A stretch of DNA of 32,462 nucleotides. Origin: QQUD01 sp039029915 (GTDB taxonomy: Bacteria; Chloroflexota; Anaerolineae; Promineifilales; Promineifilaceae). How positions within the stretch are numbered: the first letter of the stretch is position 1; each line of letters begins with the position of its first letter. The DNA is taken from contig JBCCFD010000030.1 of assembly GCA_039029915.1 (NCBI GenBank), forward strand, positions 1 through 32,462, written 5' to 3'. The notes below the pieces were generated by a model. It was not told where the DNA came from, did not search any database, and saw only the letters and a list, made by a program, of their open reading frames with translations. A program made the translations under genes and the position numbers. Below are positions 16,247-23,565 of this stretch, piece after piece.

Positions 16247-17535
16247 TGGCTGACTATATTAAAATGCCTACCCTTGGGTTTGATATGGAAGAAGGCACGA
16301 TGGGAGGCTGGCTAAAAAACGTTGGTGATCCGGTCGCCAAGGGTGATATTTTAGCCGAAATCGAATCGGATAAAGTGACCCAAGAGCTTCAAGCACGCTC
16401 GGAAGGGGTTTTGCTTGCCATCCTAGCTAATGAGGGTGACAACGTGCCCGTTGGTGCCAATTTGGGCATCGTTGGCGCAGAAGGCGAAGATATCTCGGGC
16501 ATGATGAATGGGGCTGGTGCTGCTCCGGCCACGCAACCAGCCACCGCACCAGAACCAGCAGCAGAAAGTGCGCCAGCAACGGCCATTTCTACACCGGCTC
16601 TTGCTCCCGCAGCCCCACCATCACAGGTGCCAGCCGATAACACCTTGCCAGGTGGCGTTCGAGCTACCCCCGTTGCCCGTCGGATTGCTCAAGAAAAGGG
16701 CATTGATTTATCGCAAGTCGTTGGTTCAGGGCCAGACGGCCGTATTCGCAAAGCAGACGTCGAGAACTTTGTTCCAGCTCAAGCTACCACACCCGCTCCA
16801 ACAGCGGTCACACCGGCACCGGTTGTGGTGCATGAAGTGCCTGTTGGTCCTAACAGCTACGAAGAACCGCTCAGCCGTATGCGCAAAGCAATTGCTCGCC
16901 GCATGACGGAAAGCAAAACAACTGTGCCCCACTTCCAAGTGACAAGCAATATCGACATGGAGGCTGCCTTAGCTCTCCGCAAACAGATCAATGCCTCACT
17001 TACGCCTGAAGAAAAAGTATCTGTCAACGATCTGGTTGTAAAGGCAGCGGCGCTGGCTTTACGCGAATTCCCAAATATCAATGCCTCCTTTGCAGGTGAT
17101 AAAATCGTCTATCACAATGACATCAATATCGGATCGGCCGTGGCCGTTGAAGGTGGCCTATTGACTATCGTTCAAAAGAACACCGACATCTCTACGATGT
17201 CCAAAGTGGCCATAGACCACAAAGAGATGATTGGCCGTGCCCGCGAAGGAAAAGTGATGCCTGCTGATGTCGAAGGATCAACCTTCACAGTCAGCAACCT
17301 TGGTGCGTTCGAGGTTGAGCAATTTGTGGCCATAATTAACCCGCCTAACGCAGCTATCCTCGCAGTTGCTTCGGCTAAGAAGGTGCCGGTTATTGTTGAC
17401 GACGAAATCACAATTGGTGTTCGCATGAAAGCCACCATTTCAGCCGACCACCGCGTGACAGATGGCGCAGAAGCAGCACAATACATGCAAACGTTGAAGC
17501 AAATTCTCGAAAATCCAATGCGATTACTTCTATAA
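16246..17535 (+). CDS. pdhC: Dihydrolipoamide acetyltransferase, E2 of pyruvate dehydrogenase
   Basis: Predicted 429-residue E2 core, which moves the acetyl group from lipoamide to CoA. One lipoyl domain at about 2-78 carries the lipoylated Lys43 in IESDKVTQEL. An Ala/Pro-rich linker follows (about 88-130), then the E3/E1-binding domain at about 137-172 (ATPVARRIAQEKGIDLSQVV, GRIRKADV), a second linker, and the catalytic domain from about 205 to the end, with the active-site motif DHRVTDG (His402). Only one lipoyl domain is present. No gene for E3 (dihydrolipoamide dehydrogenase) follows, so E3 must be encoded elsewhere. Confidence 0.94.
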   Translation: MADYIKMPTLGFDMEEGTMGGWLKNVGDPVAKGDILAEIESDKVTQELQARSEGVLLAILANEGDNVPVGANLGIVGAEGEDISGMMNGAGAAPATQPATAPEPAAESAPATAISTPALAPAAPPSQVPADNTLPGGVRATPVARRIAQEKGIDLSQVVGSGPDGRIRKADVENFVPAQATTPAPTAVTPAPVVVHEVPVGPNSYEEPLSRMRKAIARRMTESKTTVPHFQVTSNIDMEAALALRKQINASLTPEEKVSVNDLVVKAAALALREFPNINASFAGDKIVYHNDINIGSAVAVEGGLLTIVQKNTDISTMSKVAIDHKEMIGRAREGKVMPADVEGSTFTVSNLGAFEVEQFVAIINPPNAAILAVASAKKVPVIVDDEITIGVRMKATISADHRVTDGAEAAQYMQTLKQILENPMRLLL

Positions 17536-17544
17536 TAAATTGAG

Positions 17545-17595
17545 GATTAGGAGATTGGGAGATTAAAAATCATTGACCTGAAAAATCTCCTAATC
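17545..17595. terminator. Inverted repeat after pdhC
   Basis: GATTAGGAGATT (17545-17556) pairs perfectly with AATCTCCTAATC (17584-17595) around a 27-base spacer. Outer words GGGAGATT and AATCTCTTAATCTCT continue the pattern, so both arms are made of a reiterated GGAGATT word. It could mark the end of the pdh transcript, but there is no clean T tract; it belongs to the same design class as the word arrays elsewhere in the window. Confidence 0.55.
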
Positions 17596-17606
17596 TCTTA
17601 ATCTCT

Positions 17607-17958
17607 TTCTTCCATCATCGGTACTTTAGTCCTACCCAAATTCCCGCGTGCAAATAGGACCCAAAATCTGTTATAATGACATAAGGTGTTCACATAACAA
17701 CAGCGATTATTCCAGTACAACACCGCCTCATTAGCAGGTCTGACAAAGCGGTTTCCAAATAGATGGTGGCAAGCGGTCAATACACCTAATGAGTGTTGAA
17801 CCAGTATGTTAAGCATTCTGCGCTCCCCGACGGGCACGCTTTGGCAGGCTCAGGATGTATGACAGATAAAGCGTAGAAGCTTTTTTGAAGTTTGGACAAT
17901 CACGGTTTGTCAACTTCGTGCAGGCAAAACGAGATTTCCTCAAGCAAAGGATTTACAT
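17607..17958 (+). promoter_or_regulatory. Long leader before response regulator, with possible -10 box
   Basis: No gene is supported in this 350-base stretch. TATAAT at 17672-17677, preceded by TGT, is a good -10 candidate, but no clear -35 hexamer stands 16-18 bases upstream. If used, it would give a leader of about 270 bases before the response regulator start at 17959. Confidence 0.3.
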
Positions 17959-18678
17959 ATGGCCACGATACTTGTTATCGACGATGATGAACTCGTATCT
18001 AGAACTCTGCAGAGAGCTTTAAAGATGTATAACTACCAGGTAATGGTCGCCCAAAGCGGGACTGAAGGCCTTCAACTGGCAAGACGACATCAGCCAGATC
18101 TGTTTGTTTTAGATATTATGATGCCTGGTGCCGATGGGTATCAAGTGTGTAGGCAGATTCGTGGAGACCCTTTGCTAAAAGATTTGCCCGTTCTATTTTT
18201 AACAGCTAAAGCAAAAGACGAAGACAAAATTGAAGGGTTCCGTGCAGGTGCCGATGACTATTTGAGCAAGCCATTTAATATGGAAGAGCTACAGCTTCGG
18301 GTAAAAGCCATTCTACGTCGTTCCGGCGACACGACAGCTAAGCCTGAAAAGCCAAGTCACGTAGACGCTGGCGATGTTCGACTCGATTGCCGCACGTTTA
18401 AAGTGACAACCCCTCACGGTGATGCCCTCCTGACAAACGTGCAGTTTGATTTGCTCTACCATTTGATGAGTCACGCAGACGAGGTTTTTAATAGCCAGCA
18501 GCTTCTGCAGGATGTCTGGGATTATCCACCAGACACAGGCAGCCCCGAACTTGTTCGGGCCCACATCAAGAATTTGCGCGAAAAGATTGAACCGGCACCC
18601 AGTCAACCTATCTATATTCGGACCATTCAAGGACACGGATATACTTTTGCAACAAACTCTCAATCACCATTAGGCTAA
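17959..18678 (+). CDS. OmpR/PhoB-family response regulator
   Basis: Predicted 239-residue two-component response regulator. Receiver domain at 1-120: acidic pocket DDD at 8-10, phosphoacceptor Asp52 in FVLDIMMPGADG, Thr at the switch position in LFLTAKAK, and Lys in SKPF. The C-terminal winged-helix DNA-binding domain at about 135-233 shows LTNVQFDLLYHLM, HIKNLREKI and the final IRTIQGHGYTF, all typical of the OmpR class. An AAAGGA element lies 11 bases before the ATG. It is followed by a terminator and then a receiver-containing histidine kinase on the same strand, its probable partner. Confidence 0.92.
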   Translation: MATILVIDDDELVSRTLQRALKMYNYQVMVAQSGTEGLQLARRHQPDLFVLDIMMPGADGYQVCRQIRGDPLLKDLPVLFLTAKAKDEDKIEGFRAGADDYLSKPFNMEELQLRVKAILRRSGDTTAKPEKPSHVDAGDVRLDCRTFKVTTPHGDALLTNVQFDLLYHLMSHADEVFNSQQLLQDVWDYPPDTGSPELVRAHIKNLREKIEPAPSQPIYIRTIQGHGYTFATNSQSPLG

Positions 18679-18695
18679 TTACCTAAGGTTTATGA

Positions 18696-18729
18696 ACATC
18701 GTAAGTCCACAGGGACTTACGGTGTTTTT
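18696..18729 (+). terminator. Rho-independent terminator between response regulator and kinase
   Basis: ACATCGTAAGTCC (18696-18708) pairs with GGACTTACGGTGT (18713-18725) with a 4-base ACAG loop and is followed by TTTTT. It ends about 28 bases before the kinase start, so most transcripts from the response regulator promoter should stop here unless the hairpin is read through. Confidence 0.85.
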
Positions 18730-18756
18730 GAAGTTGCCAATCAATTTATCGAATCG

Positions 18757-20832
18757 ATGTCAATTCCAAATTTAACAACATCACGACCCCACCCACCATC
18801 CCCCGACCAAATTAAGCCAGCCCAACCGGCCCATCTACTCGTGGTAGATGATGAACCTGAAATTGCAGAAGCAGTTGTTGACTATCTTTCAAAGAAGGAA
18901 AACTTCCGCATTACTTTAGCAATAGATGGTCAACGGGCCATTGATTATTTATCGGAATCTTTGGAAATTGATAAACCAGATATTGATTTGGTACTCCTCG
19001 ACATGCGCATGCCTAATGTGTCTGGTTTGGATGTGTTAAATTGGATCCGCTCTCACACAGAGTTGCGATATACACGCGTTGTGTTATTGACGGCGGCGGC
19101 AGGCAGCAGCGAAAAAGTGGAAGCGCTCACTGCTGGGGCAGACGATTATGTGACTAAGCCATATCGGCCTCAAGAGCTTTTGGCAAGAGTCAACACGATT
19201 TTACGCACCCAGCAGTTAGAGAAACTGCTTCAGCGTCAAAGTCAACAGCTAGCTATTTTAAATCAGCTAAGTCAGGCTGTAGCGGCTTCTCTTGAAACAA
19301 AAGAGGTGCTGGAAACGGCCGTTGCTGGGGTAAACGAACTACTCGGCATCGAAACAGCCTGCGCCTTAATTGTCGAAGGCGGGCAACTTACCTACCAAGA
19401 GGTTTTCACCAATCGGCAACTAATTCCAGTAGACAATATCCCCCCACTTCCCAAATCTGGGGGATTGCTCAACAAACTTTTTCTGGAGCAAAGCAGCGTC
19501 TTTATCAACTCACCAGACTCCAGCGAAAGCTTCGATCCCCATGTTGATGTGCCGGTTAACCACCCAATCCGTTCAGTCATTGCCGCCCCCTTGATGGTGC
19601 GGGATAGACCCGTCGGTGTCCTCAGTGCCTACAATAAACTTCAAGGCATTTTTACTGAAGTTGATCTAGACCTTTTTTCATCTTTGGCTAGCTCAATCAG
19701 TGAAGCGATCGAAAACTCTTGGCTTTTCCAAAGAGTTCGCCTGCGCCAACAGCAAATTCTTGAAAGTCGCGATACTTTGCAAGCGTTGATTGATGGGATC
19801 CCACACCCTATCTACACGATTAACGACCATTGGCAGTTGGTGACGGTTAATGAAAGCAAAGCTAAAGAGTTAAATTCAAAACCGGAAGATCTCGTTGGAC
19901 CCCTTTGCTACAAGACATTCTATAATCGAATTTCTCCATGCGAACATTGCCATGTTGCTTTAACGCTCGAGAAAAAAGAGATGCAAACCTGGACGCTCAG
20001 CTATAAAGGAGAAGATCATTTGCCACGTGAATGGGATATTAGCGCATATCCTATTCCGGGGAAACAAAAAAGCTCAGCTAGAGCCGTCATCCTGTGGCAA
20101 GATCGCACTGAAGAGCGCCGTTTGGAAAGCTCGTTGCTGCAAGCTGGAAAGTTAGCCGCAATTGGGCAGCTTGCAGCTGGGGTAGCCCATGAAATTAATA
20201 ATCCATTAACGGCCGTAAATGCCAACGCTGAAATGCTAAAAATGGTCATTCCTAAGGATGATGAAAATTACGAGGCGGTTGAACTCATTTCTTTGGCAGG
20301 CGAGCGCGCTTCGAACGTTGTGCGCGGGCTTTTAGACTTTGCTAGACAGGAACAGTATCACTTTATTCTAGGTGATTTAAATACCTCAATCGGCCAGGCT
20401 CTAGACTTAGTTCGCTACCAGCTTATCCAAGCTTCCATTAATATCGTCCTTAATCTGGATAATAATCTCCCCAAGGTTGTAGCCAGTTGGGAGCATCTCA
20501 AAGGTGTTTGGCTCAATCTATTTGTAAACGCCAAAGACGCATTTGAAGAAGCTCACCAAAATAGGGAAGTTGAAATTACCACTCGGCTATCAGAAGAGAA
20601 AAATCATCTCCAAATTCTCGTGCGTGACAATGGAAAAGGCATCTCACAAGCCGAAATGACCCACATTTTTGAACCCTTCTATACAACCAAAGACCCTGGC
20701 AAAGGAACGGGCCTTGGTTTACCCACAAGTCATCGAATAATTGAGCAACATGGCGGTGAGATTAACGTTGTAAGCGTGCCAAATGAAGGAACTACCTTTA
20801 TAATTCGCTTACCGGTTGATCTACAAGAGTGA
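18757..20832 (+). CDS. Sensor histidine kinase with N-terminal receiver: REC-GAF-PAS-HisKA-HATPase
   Basis: Predicted 691-residue soluble kinase. Receiver domain about 25-150 with DDE at 31-33, phosphoacceptor Asp82 (LLDMRMP) and Lys in TKPY; a coiled linker; GAF domain about 165-322; PAS domain about 338-450 containing Cys384, Cys395 and Cys398 (CEHC), an arrangement that could bind a metal or sense redox state; HisKA with the phosphorylated His478 in VAHEINNPL; HATPase_c with N box Asn591, DNGKG at 624-628 and TGLGL at 651-655. There is no membrane segment. The start is uncertain: no ribosome binding site is visible and the first 20 residues are Pro-rich. It is probably the partner of the upstream response regulator, receiving input on its own receiver domain as well. 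Confidence 0.9.
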   Translation: MSIPNLTTSRPHPPSPDQIKPAQPAHLLVVDDEPEIAEAVVDYLSKKENFRITLAIDGQRAIDYLSESLEIDKPDIDLVLLDMRMPNVSGLDVLNWIRSHTELRYTRVVLLTAAAGSSEKVEALTAGADDYVTKPYRPQELLARVNTILRTQQLEKLLQRQSQQLAILNQLSQAVAASLETKEVLETAVAGVNELLGIETACALIVEGGQLTYQEVFTNRQLIPVDNIPPLPKSGGLLNKLFLEQSSVFINSPDSSESFDPHVDVPVNHPIRSVIAAPLMVRDRPVGVLSAYNKLQGIFTEVDLDLFSSLASSISEAIENSWLFQRVRLRQQQILESRDTLQALIDGIPHPIYTINDHWQLVTVNESKAKELNSKPEDLVGPLCYKTFYNRISPCEHCHVALTLEKKEMQTWTLSYKGEDHLPREWDISAYPIPGKQKSSARAVILWQDRTEERRLESSLLQAGKLAAIGQLAAGVAHEINNPLTAVNANAEMLKMVIPKDDENYEAVELISLAGERASNVVRGLLDFARQEQYHFILGDLNTSIGQALDLVRYQLIQASINIVLNLDNNLPKVVASWEHLKGVWLNLFVNAKDAFEEAHQNREVEITTRLSEEKNHLQILVRDNGKGISQAEMTHIFEPFYTTKDPGKGTGLGLPTSHRIIEQHGGEINVVSVPNEGTTFIIRLPVDLQE

Positions 20833-20975
20833 GTTCTTTCTCATTCTGATTAGCCATCGGAAGTTTATGGTAAACGAAAAGGATCGTTTGGAATAGATTT
20901 TTGTGGAAGCAATACGTTTCCTTAATACGCTGAAATAAATCTGCTCATTTTATTTCTAAATCTTTTCCGCTCACA

Positions 20976-20998
20976 TAAATCGATTCTTCTTCGATTTA
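20976..20998. promoter_or_regulatory. Hairpin in the leader before the PucR-type gene
   Basis: TAAATCGA (20976-20983) and TCGATTTA (20991-20998) form an 8-bp perfect stem with a 7-base loop. No T tract follows, so a regulatory or operator role is more likely than termination. Confidence 0.35.
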
Positions 20999-21025
20999 CA
21001 CATCCGAACTTTGAGGAAAATAAGT

Positions 21026-21053
21026 ATTCCAGCGTCCCTTCGGTGACTGGAAT
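21026..21053. promoter_or_regulatory. Second hairpin before the PucR-type gene
   Basis: ATTCCAG (21026-21032) pairs with CTGGAAT (21047-21053) around 14 bases containing CTTCGG, and is followed by TCATTTTC. It may be a weak terminator for the kinase gene or part of the leader of the next gene. Confidence 0.4.
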
Positions 21054-21115
21054 TCATTTTCACTCAAGCTATTGGGTCGTTGTTTTAATAAATCAGCGGC
21101 TTGAATTTAAATTCT

Positions 21116-22768
21116 ATGACAGATCAAACAGAACCAAACAATGTCACACTTAGTGATGTATTACGAATGGCCTTGCCATTAGAAACGGCCGTATTATCAG
21201 GTGAATCCTTGCTTCGAAATGCTGTCCGCTGGACAGTCATGCTCACGTCTTGGCAAGAATTATCGCTTCAAGCCCAGCCGGGTGACCTTGTCATCATCCC
21301 GCCTAACCTGCAAGGTGATGTAGACACCACCATCCTCAGCGTCCGCCTTCAGGAACTTGTCCAAATCGGCGTTTCGGGCATCATCCTATTTAAAGCGTTA
21401 TCAGATAATCTTCAGAAAAATGTCCCTTCTTGGGATATTCCTATTTTAAGTGTTCCAGAAAGCACTCCGCTCAGAGATACGTACAAATCAATTGCCACCC
21501 TTCTTGTTGATAGACAATACGCTACTGCTGAAAGAGGCATGCAACTTTATCGAATGCTTGCAGAAATGTCGCGTGAGGAGCAGGGCTTAGAAGCGATGAC
21601 GGTTGTTATCTCTAAGCTAACCGGCAAAACCGTTATCATTCAAGATAAGCGGCTGGAGGTAAGAGCCGTTAGTGCGCCACAAAATATTACTTATGATTTA
21701 GATGCCATCATCTCAATTATCAGACAAAGAGAACAGCTGCCGTCTATTTTGAGAAATCGAAAAGCTGCAGCTCGAGCGCGGCAGACCTATTGGCAACAGG
21801 TGCTGCCTGAAAATATCGGCCGTTTAGTCAGTCCTATAGTTTCAGGCGATAGGGCGAGGGGCTATATTTCAATTCTCGGCCAAGCAGATGATCTTGATCT
21901 TCTCGATAATTTAGCCGTAGAACACGGTGCTTCCGCCTGCGCTCTCGAATTTGCTAAAGCAAAAGCCGTATCTGAAGCAAAAAAGGCGCTACGAGGCAAC
22001 TTCTTAGAAGGTCTTCTGGCTGGCACGCTTCCACAAAAAGAGATAGAACGTTTAGAAGGTCGGCTGGATCACAACACTCAGCAGCCCCATGCCATTCTCG
22101 TTTTTTCATGGGCAGGAGAGGATCCCCCATCAATTCGCCGTCTTGAAACATCTATCAATTGGCTTATTCAAAATCATCGAAGAGCCACATTAGTACACAC
22201 CTATGCTGAAAAGCACGTCATCATTTTTCAAGCTTTAAAAACGGTAGAAGAATTTGAAACTTCAAAAGATTTAGCCAACCGTTTGAAAGAACAAGTGCTT
22301 AAGGAATACCCAAAAGCAACCTTAATCGCTGGATCGAGTGGGCCGGCTCAGTCGCTCAGTGAATGGCCCACAGTTTACAATGAAGCGCTACAAGCAATGC
22401 AGCTAGGCGAAAAATTGAGTCTTAACCAAATTGTTGAGTTTAATAGCTTAGGCGTCTATCGGCTTCTCGGGCAGCTCGAGGAACTTAATCAAGTCAAGGA
22501 ATTTACTGAGCAGGTTGTGGGACCTCTGGTTGAATACGACAACCAACATCGCAGCAGTCTTGTCAAAACGATGGATGCCTATTTCACCCATCATGGCAAT
22601 ATTAGTCAAACGGCTGAAGCACTGTATATTCACAGAAACACACTGCTGTATCGACTTGAACGTATTCAAGACCTAACAAGCCACGATCTGAATAAATCAA
22701 ATATGAGGCTAGCCCTCCATTTAGCTCTTAAAATATGGCAACTTCGCAGTGATAAAGAGGCCATATAA
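21116..22768 (+). CDS. PucR-family transcriptional regulator
   Basis: Predicted 550-residue regulator. The N-terminal PucR domain at about 8-135 shows VLRMALPLETAVLSGESLL and WTVMLTSWQELSLQAQPGDLVII, as in purine-catabolism regulators. A GAF-like middle follows (about 155-280), then a CdaR/GGDEF-like region, and a C-terminal helix-turn-helix of the PucR type with HHGNISQTAEALYIHRNTLLYRLERI at about 500-525 (the motif is longer than quoted). The ATG at 21116 is chosen over a TTG five codons upstream; neither has a clear ribosome binding site. Relatives sense small molecules and control purine, proline or GABA use. The neighbouring ilv-leu operon makes a role in amino acid metabolism possible but unproven. 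Confidence 0.88.
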   Translation: MTDQTEPNNVTLSDVLRMALPLETAVLSGESLLRNAVRWTVMLTSWQELSLQAQPGDLVIIPPNLQGDVDTTILSVRLQELVQIGVSGIILFKALSDNLQKNVPSWDIPILSVPESTPLRDTYKSIATLLVDRQYATAERGMQLYRMLAEMSREEQGLEAMTVVISKLTGKTVIIQDKRLEVRAVSAPQNITYDLDAIISIIRQREQLPSILRNRKAAARARQTYWQQVLPENIGRLVSPIVSGDRARGYISILGQADDLDLLDNLAVEHGASACALEFAKAKAVSEAKKALRGNFLEGLLAGTLPQKEIERLEGRLDHNTQQPHAILVFSWAGEDPPSIRRLETSINWLIQNHRRATLVHTYAEKHVIIFQALKTVEEFETSKDLANRLKEQVLKEYPKATLIAGSSGPAQSLSEWPTVYNEALQAMQLGEKLSLNQIVEFNSLGVYRLLGQLEELNQVKEFTEQVVGPLVEYDNQHRSSLVKTMDAYFTHHGNISQTAEALYIHRNTLLYRLERIQDLTSHDLNKSNMRLALHLALKIWQLRSDKEAI

Positions 22769-22925
22769 CCCTTCTTTTGACAAAAAGAGTGTAATATGTA
22801 CACTTTCACCAAAATTGCGATTTAGATGTTCAGATAAGTTATACGTAGATAATTTAGTCCCATTTTCCTATACTTATATCGACTTGTGCTTAAATGCGCG
22901 GTTCAGTGGGAAATAGTGGGAAAGT

Positions 22926-22957
22926 CCAAGAGGGTTAGTGATTGCTAACCCTCTTGG
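22926..22957. terminator. Strong 13-bp hairpin after the PucR-type gene
   Basis: CCAAGAGGGTTAG (22926-22938) pairs perfectly with CTAACCCTCTTGG (22945-22957), loop TGATTG. It lies about 160 bases past the stop codon and has no T tract on either side (CACATT follows), so it could block transcript decay or ending rather than be a simple terminator. Confidence 0.55.
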
Positions 22958-23014
22958 CACATTAATACACATTCTCTATTCTCCAATTTCTAACCTCCGT
23001 TAAAGCAAAAAACT

Positions 23015-23033
23015 GTTGTACAGATTGCACAAC
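23015..23033. promoter_or_regulatory. Possible operator dyad upstream of ilv leader
   Basis: GTTGT and ACAAC are separated by nine bases, and TTGCAC (23025-23030) inside could act as a -35 box. TATACT at 23089-23094, 28 bases before the leader peptide start, is a possible -10 for a different promoter. Both are weak matches. Confidence 0.25.
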
Positions 23034-23121
23034 TCCCCTATCTCATTATTCAGCAAAATATCTATAGGCGTCTTCTTTTAGTTCACCGTATACTTATTGC
23101 GCTCAAAGCACGAGTACTATT

Positions 23122-23211
23122 ATGTTGAACTTATCTATTCTACTTATTTCTGTTATTGTCCTTAGCATCGTCCTTATTATTAACAAGGAACGAACAGCTT
23201 ACGTTGGGTAA
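23122..23211 (+). CDS. ilvL: ilv operon leader peptide
   Basis: A 29-codon ORF whose product begins MLNLSILLISVIVLSIVLII. Sixteen of the 29 residues are Leu, Ile or Val, and 15 of them lie in the first 20. It is followed after 28 bases by a rho-independent terminator, and 355 bases later by ilvB. This matches the leader peptides that control ilv operons by transcription attenuation: ribosomes stall at Leu/Ile/Val codons when charged tRNA is scarce and so stop the terminator from forming. No strong ribosome binding site is visible (only GAG ten bases upstream). The peptide itself would have no other job. The gene symbol is by analogy. Confidence 0.8.
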   Translation: MLNLSILLISVIVLSIVLIINKERTAYVG

Positions 23212-23266
23212 TGGCAATTTGATTGACTAAGACACTGGAAACCGCCCAACAGGGCGGTTTTTTTTT
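23203..23266 (+). promoter_or_regulatory. ilv attenuator: terminator with competing antiterminator
   Basis: Terminator: AACCGCCC (23240-23247), loop AACA, GGGCGGTT (23252-23259), T tract to 23266. Antiterminator: GTTGGGT (23203-23209), overlapping the leader stop codon, can pair with GCCCAAC (23244-23250), which takes up most of the 5' arm and loop of the terminator (seven pairs, one G-T). A ribosome stalled early in the leader would leave GTTGGGT free to form the antiterminator; one reaching the stop codon would cover it and let the terminator form. Pairings were worked out by eye. Confidence 0.7.
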
Positions 23267-23277
23267 GGGAATTTACC

Positions 23278-23424
23278 ATGAACACACAGCCTGCAGTAGC
23301 CAATTGGCCACAATTTAACCAGACAAAAATGATGTTTGGCCAATATCCCTGTGCGCAATGTGCATCAATGCATGATTCTCAGTCTCAGACCCAAAATAAA
23401 TCAAATGATTGGGTAATTACTTAA
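23278..23424 (+). CDS. Possible small ORF between ilv attenuator and ilvB, 48 residues
   Basis: The ATG directly follows the attenuator T tract. The 48-residue product starts MNTQPAVANWPQFNQTK and contains CAQC, eight Gln and five Asn, but almost no Leu/Ile. Its stop codon touches the next terminator (23425-23456). A weak GGGA element lies eight bases before the start. It may be a second leader ORF, a small protein with a metal-binding CxxC pair, or chance. I do not recognise it. Confidence 0.4.
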   Translation: MNTQPAVANWPQFNQTKMMFGQYPCAQCASMHDSQSQTQNKSNDWVIT

Positions 23425-23456
23425 GGCAGAAAATTTCAAAATTTTCTGCCTTTTTT
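23425..23456 (+). terminator. Second terminator in the ilv leader
   Basis: GGCAGAAAATTT (23425-23436) pairs perfectly with AAATTTTCTGCC (23439-23450) and is followed by six T residues. It begins one base after the stop codon of the 48-codon ORF and lies 110 bases before ilvB, so ilvB transcription from upstream must pass two terminators or start later. Confidence 0.85.
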
Positions 23457-23565
23457 GTTATTAGCGGCTGAATCGAAGTCACGATTATCGCTAAAACTCA
23501 TTTATACAGTTGGAGAAGAAAAGCAATTCTTAAAAGTATTGCTTACCAATACCCAAGGAGATCTC

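Noticed and set aside
17598..17837. 79-codon minus-strand frame in the gap before the response regulator
   Set aside because: No ribosome binding site and no family features; it overlaps the pdhC 3' area and a -10-like box.
23230..23266. T-box riboswitch before ilvB
   Set aside because: The region shows a terminator and GGAAACCGCCC, but lacks the conserved AGGGTGG-type T-box sequence; a BCAA-rich leader ORF explains it better.
23455..23565. N-terminal extension of IlvB from an in-frame TTG
   Set aside because: It would start within the terminator T tract; the ATG at 23566 has an excellent ribosome binding site and gives the normal family length.
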